Below, in pieces: positions 41,101-51,700 of a stretch of 64,000 nt of DNA. Source of the DNA: Hemicentrotus pulcherrimus (taxonomy: Eukaryota; Echinodermata; Echinoidea; Camarodonta; Strongylocentrotidae). The notes beneath the pieces were generated by a model. It did not search any database and had not been told where the DNA came from. It saw only the letters and a list, made by a program, of their open reading frames with translations. The stretch's first letter is position 1. The number at the start of each line of letters is the position of its first letter. The DNA is taken from assembly GCA_003118195.1 (NCBI GenBank), contig BEXV01000047.1, forward strand, positions 49,083-113,082, given 5' to 3'. A program made the translations under genes and the position numbers.

Positions 41101-44100
41101 ACTCTGAAAGGAACGTTGTTGCCATTTTGCAGAGAAACTGTTACTGTGCTATCAGTTATCTGAAATATAGAGAATAAATAATATACACAAAATATTCACA
41201 TGATTAGGTGCAAAAATCTTCAAAAGAAGGATAATTTCATAATATTGAAATTTATTGATGGGTAAGCAAGTTTTGTGTCACACTTTCTTTATGCTTTTGC
41301 CAAATGGACATTGAAAATAAGGAATAATGTAAAGATGAAGATATTTCCATTCTAACTCATTTTCTGTATGTTGCTCAAATCATTCAAATGTGTTTTTCTA
41401 AAGATTTCAGAAACGATCTATGCAAAATTCACACACACACACAAGGAGTGAAATTTCAATGATACAATGATTATGGTAACTTCTATAAACATTTCCTGAA
41501 ATCTGTTTGATGAATGGGAACCAAATTACCCACTATTATACAAGTACTTACAAGGTCTCCATCATCGACTGTAATAGTGATTGGGAGTTGTGAGTTGATG
41601 GACGTTGATTCTGGAATGGATGCGGAGTAGGAACTTTGATCAAACGTGGGTGGTTCATCATTTGCAGGCGAGACAGTGACGTTGAAACTGACCTGAGCGA
41701 AGGAGACTCCACCAGAACTGGTCTCGACAGCCTAGATGAGACAAAAAGAACGTGATTTTCAAAAATCATGAAACATATCCATGTTTTCATTAAAATGCAA
41801 AGGAAAAATTGACAACTATGGTCACAACACAAAAAAAATACATACAAGTATCTATAAACGTCATGGATTTTGATTATTCTTCTTTCTCGTATTTACTATG
41901 GTAGATGTACAAGGGCCTCTGCATGTGTATGGTTGATAAAGGCTACTAATAATTACCTAAAATGTAGCTTATTTGGTTGTTTGTACAACTCTAGATTTAA
42001 AGTCAAATGCAAAACTGATGAATACATTGTAGTTCCAAAGACTTATAGACCAGTTGCCAATAACTCTTTTCAAGACACTATCATTTTTATCTCACTAAAA
42101 CATGCAATATACCTGTAAATACCTGGGTACCTGGTAGGAATTTATTCCTTGAAATGCTAGAGCGCCGTATGGCAGCCGTGCTAAAGCCAGGGTAATAATC
42201 GGGAGCGCCAGGAGTTAAGCGCATTTGAACATGAACTTTATGGAAAATGCGCTATACAAATGCATTACTATTATTATTATTATTAAATTACATTCAGGCT
42301 TTCATCTTTGTCCAAAATCAATGACCTTTAACTCAATGTGAAAGCAGGGGTGTGTTTCACAAAGATCTTAAATTGAACTTATCTCTAAGTTGGACTTAAA
42401 TATTATGGAGAGCCATTTGTAGCCTTATAATAAAGTTTGAAAAAGCAAAAATTTAAGTATTTCAGACTTTTCATAAATTCCACATCAAGAACATGAAATC
42501 TCCCATGATAATAGAAAATATGAATGACTTGAATCAACATTTTATGCCTTTTAAATAACTTCTACAAAATATTTTCAAGGATGCTAATGGCTTTCCATAA
42601 TTATTAAGTGCAACTTAGAGTTAAGTTCAACTTAGGATCTTTGTGAAACACCCCCCAGAACTTACTTTCTCAATTAAAAAGGAATGAGAAGAGAGGGGTC
42701 CACTTACACTGACAATTAGGGGGTACGTAGCTGGGAGAACAGGATTATCTCTATCCATCTGAGAGTTGACTGTGATGATACCGGTGGTTTGGTCGATCAC
42801 AAAATAACCTTGACTGTCACCTGAAGAAAGCGAGAAAAAAAAGGAAAAGAAGGAATTAAAAAAAATAAATAAATAAAGAGGAATTTTGCAGAGAAAAACT
42901 TAGGTTCATCTGTCTGTATTTGACAAAGGAAGGCATACAAAGATCTTCAGGGAAATTAAGTTCTTAACTTAATACACAAACTTCTCTCCATCAAATGCAA
43001 ATTGCTTTTAAACATTTTGATGACTATCTATATATTTTCTCCCTTTTAACAGAAGAAAAAAAAATGACAAAATAATTATTTTGCAGATTTAAAAGACTGT
43101 TTACTTGTATTTCAGACTCTCTTTCTGTGTGTGTGTGTGTGTGTGCCTCTCTCTGTCCCTTCCCCTATTCCAGCCTCTCCTCCTCTTTTCCCCCTCCCCT
43201 CTTTTCCCCCTCCCCTCTCTCCCCCTCTCTCCCCCCCTCTCTCTCTCTCTCTCTCTCTCTTATCATTGTTAATGTACTTTACTTCAAAGAGAAGTTAATT
43301 GATTGAATAATGAGCACTATACCTCATTCACTATTAAATCGCAGCAGTTGTTGCAACTTTTCTTAATAATACAAAAGTGTAATGTTTGATCAACAGATAT
43401 AGTATGGAAAATGAAGCTGATTTTGTATCAATGGGGAGGAAAGTCTGCTTGAAAGTTCTTCTCCATCAAGTCAATAAGGCTACCATACTTACTGACGACA
43501 AGATTATATGTGATGGTATTGCCATTATTGGAATCAGGATCCGTGGCTCTGATTGTTTGCACAGTTGATCCCTGTTAAAAAAAGAATGATATAAGGACAA
43601 GTAATTATCAAGAAAGAACACAAAATAAGAATATAAGGCAAGAATAACAGTTNCTCTCCCGTTAAAACTGAACTGTATAAGATCCAATGTTTGCCTCTAA
43701 AGTGAACCTATAGTCATTGACTTTTAATTTTAAATTTGGGCTCAAAATAATATGGATGTAACAAATTGCATAAAAATCATGCTTAAGCAACTATTCTTTG
43801 TAAATATCAAACAGAATCATAAGGCATGATGTACATGTAATTGATTTGACCAATTCCTTGTGAAAGATGAACTTTCATAAAAAGTTAATAAAGTTGCTGC
43901 AGTTTCTTACCACTGGTAATGTTTCTGGGATGGTGACATCATAGGGGATATTGAGGAAGACTGGGTTAGTATCTTGGATGTTCAAGACACTGACTGTCAG
44001 TGTGGCTGTACTGGAGAGACTGGTGTCACCAGTCCCGTAATCCTGGAGATGCAGAGAAAAATAGAACTCATTATTATGGGATCTATTAAAATGTACAGGT

Positions 44101-47100
44101 ACATGATCATTTTCCATATGACATGGTTAGTTTAAACTTGCAAGTACATGTTTCGTAAAATATATAATTCAAACATATGTTTGACCGAAGGGTCAAGTCG
44201 GAGAGTACATCGATGACAAAAGCTGTAGCTGATCAACTGACAATTTGGGAGGTGAAGATTTTTTGTATCAAGATCAGATCTTGGTTAGTTCTTGGTTAGT
44301 TCTTGCATGTTTATATTAATAGTGACAAAGGTTTGTTAATCATATTTTACATGTATTTGATCTTATACAAATTCATAAATCAACTTAACACTCAAAATCT
44401 AATTTGATTTTTCACATCTGACATGTAACAGGTATTTGGAACTTAAAACACATCAAATAAAATAATATATCAGTGACAAAGGTTTGTTAGATCATAATTT
44501 ACATGTACTGTATTTGATGTTATACAAATTCATAAATCATTACAAAGAAGCATATTATCAAATTGATTAACACACAAACTTTGATTTTTCACATCTGACA
44601 TGTAACAAAGTATATGGAACTTAAAACACATCAAATAAAATTTCAGGCCTAAAATAATAAGTTTTTCATTACAGCAGGATGAATCAAATGTAAGACACTG
44701 CACTCATGGTAGGTGAAAAATTATTATAAAGGTTATCAAAAACTCAAAAAACATTTCTTCATAAATAAAAAGGTAATTTAATGCAGTGTGTCCTGTATGA
44801 CATATGGCTTTTATCCATTTATTTCATCCAAAAATTTAAAATTTATTGATTTGACCATTGGAAATTTCTCTTTTGGTATCAATCCCCATTTAAAGGCACT
44901 TTTTACAAGAGATTGTTTGCTTTTGGATGAAACAAATGGACAATAGTCATGTGACATACAAGCGGAACGCAAGGAATCTGCCAAAAAGGATGGCGATTAG
45001 TGGGCATTGAATTTCTCAAGGAAATGGTACAAACCCCTTGGCTGGTGAAAATAGTTTCATCCTTTGCACGCAATATAGGTTATAAAGAAAACAATAAATT
45101 TTAGATAATTTTAGTAATTTAAAGATAATTATCTTTAAATTTTATACAAGAAGCATACCGGTACATCAAAAATAGAAAGAAAGGCATTATGTACGTAATT
45201 GAAAAATGGCTCCTACATGCACAAGTAGGCATCTGCTGAGAGAAAGAAGGTATCAAATGCTTTTTAAAACTATATATAGCACATTTATACAGCACAGGTA
45301 CTAGACAAATATACTGAACTGCACTTAATACATTTTCTGGTTGAGTCTCCACAATAAAGTGTTGAAACATTCCAAGGAATTGCTACCAGGTACCCATTTT
45401 CTTCACCTGGATAAAGAGTGGCAAATGTAGTCTTACCAAAGGATATTAACTCTGTCTCAAATAATATGAATATATACCATTATAAGCTCGAAGTAGAGGA
45501 AATTTCCCCTTCAGAATTCAATATATACATGGAGGCATTCCGAAATAAAGGTTTTATAAATCAAAATTCATATTTCTTTTTAAAAGCTGAAATGGGCACT
45601 GCAAGTTTTAAATTCCTCTATGCCTTCTGCTCCTGCCCCTTGTTGGCATCCACAATAAAGAGAGAAGAGCTCAATTAGAGGACTACATGTAGGTCTATGT
45701 ACATCTGAACCAATTATTGATTGGTCAATCCTTATAGGACTGAAGGATTAAAGGTTCCCTAAGTACTGATATCACCCCCATTGTGTGCCACAACCATCCA
45801 AGTCTACCAACTGAAGACCAGACAATGGGAGGGAATATATATACCCCCTTCCGAAACTCGGTAGGAATTTTGGTCGATTGGTATACATGCATGCAAGGCA
45901 ATTAGTTTGCCAAAATGAATGATCGGTGGGATTCTGTGATGTGTAATTGAATTGGAAGCCATATTTAATTGGAAGCCGTGAAATACAAATGTTAGTTGGT
46001 CAAATGGCCTGGTCAGAAATAATAGGTTAAGGTTTTGAGACACAGGATTTAAGATGTCATTAAAACATCTTCATGTACATGTACATGCACATAGCAATTT
46101 TATCATTTGTGGGGGAGAGGCTAATAACAAATTTAAAAAATCACTTTATATCATCTGTTCAGAGCAAAAAGGGCAATAAAAATGTGAAAAAGTACATAGT
46201 GTGAATATGAGTAATCATCCTGGTTCCAAACAGATGAAAAACTTTTCATTGTCTCGGATACGCATTTCACATTAAAGCAAAGAAACAAACAAACTCCTTC
46301 TCATAATCTTTTACAGAGCATTTTATGCCTGCATCAAATACAAAGTTGCAGAGAAACATATGTTGTGTGTCTCAGTACATGATTGTCTCCACAGAACCGT
46401 TAGGCAATTTAAAGGCTACAGTACATTGTTGGGAAAACCAGACAAATATCAGGTGCAAATTATCCCCCTCCCCCCCACCGAGGCAAAGCTGACCANCCCC
46501 CCCCCCCCCCCCCCCCCCCATCCCCAGGCTACAAGTACCTATATGCTTACATGCAGTTGCAATCCCTCTCCATCTTTTCATTAAGATGTTTTGAATTTTT
46601 GGGAACATGATGGAGAAGAGTCTGAAAACATATAGGAGCTCAACTTTGCAGGATTAAACCCTTGATATAAAGAATGTCATATTTGCTGCCCCATCAGAGT
46701 GATCAACCTGTCAACAATGGTTTAAATCTAGCTGCAGGTCACATCATGTGTACTGTAGCTCCTCTTTAATTAAGCAGTGCAAACAGTTTTCAATCCTTGG
46801 CATAGAAATAGACACAAACATGAATTATTTACCGGTAACTGTTATAAATTTACAAAAAAAGGAAAGTGGTTGAATTGTGAAGGTACATGTATATGCATTT
46901 GAAAAGGCAGCTAGGAAAAGGCATATCTTAAGTTCAGGCAAAAATGAAACTGTTTAGTATACTGAAAGAAAAATTTACCTCATTGGATATTTTCTTAGGG
47001 AAATGTTCAATGAGGAAGAATGAAGAAGGAACTATCATTTTGAAAATACCTTTTTTCACAATTGGGGGATTCCCCATTTTAAGAAGCATCCTCTCACATC

Positions 47101-48716
47101 TAAAAAGTTACGGGTATATGTACGTATAAATCTATCTAAAGTGCAATGATTTTAGAATCTTAAATGACAGATCCATAAAAAACTCCCCTTCAATCCATCT
47201 CATCCCTCGATCAATGATACCACAATAGACAATTGTAAGTAACAGGTGCGGTGGTCTATTTACAAATGTGCTCTTATCTTGTGTTCTTTTCTTCTATCGA
47301 CAGTTTGTGAATACCGCTACAATGAGCTCTAACCGGGAGAAAGAAAGGCACCAAAAGTCCTTGAAAGTAATTAAGCTTTTCCCAAAATACATGTAACCGT
47401 TTCATCTTGAATAATTCAATATCAGGCGCAGCAGTGGTCTGTGATACACTATAGATAAAGTGTATGTCCTCATCAGCTCAAGATTGCCAAACAACCCGCT
47501 ATTTCTGATTTGGGAAATAATCCTGAAGTTACAAATCGCGTCTTCATCAGCTCGAGACTCAACCTCGAAACTCGAAACTCAAGATATTTTGCTCAGAGTT
47601 GGCGCAAAGTGCGAGCCTTCGGGCTGGTGAGGACGCACCGGACAAATATCGGGTTACCCGGTATTTGGCAAACTCGGGCTGATGAAGACAGGCCTTATAA
47701 GGAGCCTAAGCATTACACAAGAAGTATGTTGCAACTTAAATCGACAAAGAACTGAGAAAGCAACCTCCTGTCAGTCATTTTTTTACCGACTGATGATGAT
47801 TGATTTTTTTTTTTTAAACATAAAGAAACCAAGATCCGGTCTATTCTAATACAACAATGATTCATATAAATCTACATTTGCCACACTCGACGCAGGTGAG
47901 GTAAATGGGTACCTGGCAGGAATTAATTCCTTGAAATGCTGGAGCGCTGTAATGGCAGCTAGGCTAAAGCCGGAGACATAAGACAGTCAGTTGATTACAA
48001 AAGAAAATCTTCACTTGTTGATAGGTCTTCAATAATAAAAGTAATAGACCAAGATGCACTGAAGTCCAACTTACCATCTACCCTTGAAGAAAAAAAAAAT
48101 CAATATCTTCACAATCCAGCAGTTTGGATGGAAGGTGGGAGAGACCATTAACAAATGTCTCCTCATTTATTATTCTATTCGGATGCCAACTGTTGATAAT
48201 ACTGGGATAACGAGCTCATGGACAAAATGAGAGCGACAGAGGAAAGAGGACTGCGAAGAATAGGGGTCTATAGAATGGATGCGTTTTAGGTCTATGGGAT
48301 GTTTATTGTAAATGGGCTTCTCAAATGTTTATACCATTATTAATTCATTTCTCTGGTGTTACTTTCGGATGTATTAACTATCAGTGATGCAATACACATG
48401 CAATAAGTAAAACATAATATTTAGAATTTTTCAGAAAGCACCAAGTACACACATCCTTCTGTCTTATTTACAATACTTGCATTTTACCCTAGCATGCAAA
48501 ATGGTAAGAGATACTATTAGATCGGAATAGAGAAACAAGCAGATAAGAGAAAAGAATAAAAAGTTACATGTACAAAACAAAGCAGATTGTGGAGGAGATG
48601 GAAAGGAGGATAATGACAATTAAAGAAAAGAAGATAATACAAAATATGAAGATTTTTTGTTCATTACTCATAGATTATTCATTTGGAAATATACCTTACA
48701 ATAGCCCAATACATTT

Positions 48717-48754
<38 letters not shown>

Positions 48755-51700
48755 AAATGAGAAAAAGAATAGGTTGGGCCCCATTACATAAAACTTGCTA
48801 TTGATGGTACAGTAGTTTCCTTGGAAACCTAGATTTAATTGGCTGTTTGTGAAAATATGAAAAGAAAATATTCAATTTTCTTGGTTTACATGAGCTTTCA
48901 AAGAAAGAAAAAAGAGATAAATATAAAAACAAAATAAAAAATTCTTACCCGGGCCACTACCGTCACAAAGTATTGTTGTACTTCTTCATAATTAAGAGAT
49001 GTAGCAAGCTGAATGATGCCATCCGTCTCTCCAATAGAGAAGTAATTATTTGGAAGCTACAATGTAAAAACAAAATTTAGAAGAGAAAGACACATTTTTT
49101 CTTCTGAATCTAGTTGGTACTGCAATGACAATCATCTAGTGGATATTTGGATGAAGGGTCTAATTGTTCAATAGGCTTTTAATGAGTCAGCAGAATCAAA
49201 AGTTAATAGAGATTCTTTCATTTGTGTGGGGGAATAAAATTCTTTTGGCCAAATTTTGTAAGCAAAAACAATTATTCACAGATTGCAACTATTATGATAC
49301 GAATATTAATTATGGTATACAAGTGCACAACATCTCCTAACAAGAGACTGAAAAACAAACTTAACAAATTTCACAAAATGTTCTGGTGGTACAGTACTGG
49401 CCATATCAGGTATCAACAGAGGAAATTTTGCATTTCAAGATAAAAATTTCTTGAAATGTTTTTGAGCTTTCATTCTGTATTGCTTTTCCTCTTCCAGAAA
49501 GTTCCCAAGAGTAATGTAGAATTAAAAGGAAAAATATCTAGATGTGGATAAGATAAGATAAGATATTTATGCAAAAAAACATACAAATTATGGCAATGAT
49601 AAAAAGAAAGTGAACTAAAATAAAGATGAGGAGACCCTGGTAAAAGCAGAGCTTGAGAGTTTTAAGGTCCCCTCTGGACAAAGAAGTTCTGCAACACTTA
49701 CAGATCCAGGATTGCTGGGGGTGACTAGCGAAATGGAGTAAGTCACAAATCCTCCGTAAAAGGTATCCTCATCGGTGGTGATGACTTGGTAGAGCTCACT
49801 CCCGAAAGTGGCATTCTCAAAGACATAGGTAATGTTCGGCAGGTTGGTGAAGGTCGGAGCAATGTCGTTCACATCAGTGATTCGTACGTAGATGGTTTGG
49901 GGTACCTGCCATGAAAGGAAAAGTTTGAGGTAACATAATAATGTTCATATGATAAAACAATCAAGCAAGATATGCACATTTTATTGGGATTTACAAAACA
50001 TAAGGAGTCATTTGCTATTTCAACACCCTTTGAAGCTATTTGGTTTTAACTTTACAATTACAGAGTGTTTCTTGCAAAGCACAGAAATGACCCCCCCCCA
50101 AAAAAAAAAAAAAANTACTTTTCGTTGAAACATTCATATTTCAGAACAACATAATGTAGTCTGACAAAGCAACAACAACAACAAAAATGGTTTTAAATTG
50201 GGTAATGATCTTTTGATCTCAATATTCTTGTAAGTACATGTATCATACATGTCATTTAGAACATTCTAGAAAGAGCAAAATCATTAATGCCTTCAACAGA
50301 GGAAACTAAACACTATTAAGTTTAGGTACCAGGTAGCAAAAAGAGACACCATTTTGAGAGTTAGAGAATTGAAATTTAAACTTACCGGATCATTAATGCC
50401 ATCAGTCACGGAGACGGTGATAATAACTTGGTTTCCCAATGTCTGTGGTGAGAAATAAATCAAATTAAATATATTTGTACATTCTAACTGTGACGAATAC
50501 ATATATTTGCCACCACCTGTGCCTGGGAGGTGGAAAGAGAACGTGGTCACTCCTCTTCTGATGTAGATAACTAGAAAGCAGAGGTGGACTGCTATGTCAG
50601 GGTTTCCTCAAGTCTTTACAGGGGGTTCAAAACATGCTTTAGGTGTGAGGGGCAGTGTCTTCTACTCTTTTCTAAATTGCATCTATGGCATATGGAATGG
50701 GAACTTTTAAAATGTTATACAGGTTTTCCTTCAACCATCGTCTACTACATCCAACCCAGCTGTAGTATGACAGACAACTACTTTTCAGTAAAGGTTGACC
50801 AATCTCACTTCTCCTCAAAAACACACTACTGTAAAAAACATTTCCATCTTAACCACGACAAATAAAACAACTTTTTTGTTTGTTTGATTCTTTCAGTTCA
50901 CTCTACTTGAAAATAATCAGTCACAATTTGCAAGTAATTAAGTCATTTTGAAATCTTTTGTTTAATAATTGTTTTGTCTTACCTCATAATCAAGGCCTGG
51001 CAAGGCATACAACTGTCCTGTCAGCTGATTGATGGTAAAGATAGATCTCGCTTCATCATCGAAGAGGTCATAGGTTATAGGGTCACCGTCGGGGTCAGTT
51101 GCATTCAGGGTAAATACCACGATTGCTGTTTAAAAGACGATTACATAACAAGATGGTTATACATAAGGTTCTAAGGTACTTTTTTCAAAGTATGCCTACA
51201 TTTTGAAAAATCAGACAAAAGTATTAGGAAACAAGATTGAATGTGTGGTAATATCATTGAATAACTTTGGGTTCACACTTTAAATCATGACATAAAAAAA
51301 TGTTGGAGTTAGTCATAGCATGGTTCATATGGAATTCGCCTTAAAATTGATTTCTTCTTCATATAGCTGGTTGGTTAACTACTTTATCAATTATTTAATC
51401 AACTCACTAGTTACATGTAGCTAGTTAGTTATATAACTTTTAAAACTACACACATTTCAATTTCAATGTAGTATCAGTTCACGAAAATTGAACGTTTTTA
51501 AATATGATACACATGCGAGGTAAGACATTTTTCAAAGTGTAAACTTCACCTGTTGTTTTTGTACAATTATGGAAATGTAACGCATGTGTTCAAAACATGA
51601 AGATTGCTTTTTCACATAGCATCGTTAGCTGCTGTTTCTCATTTTATAAGATATACTTACATGTACACGCTAGCAACTACTTTTGAAGAAAAAAAATCAA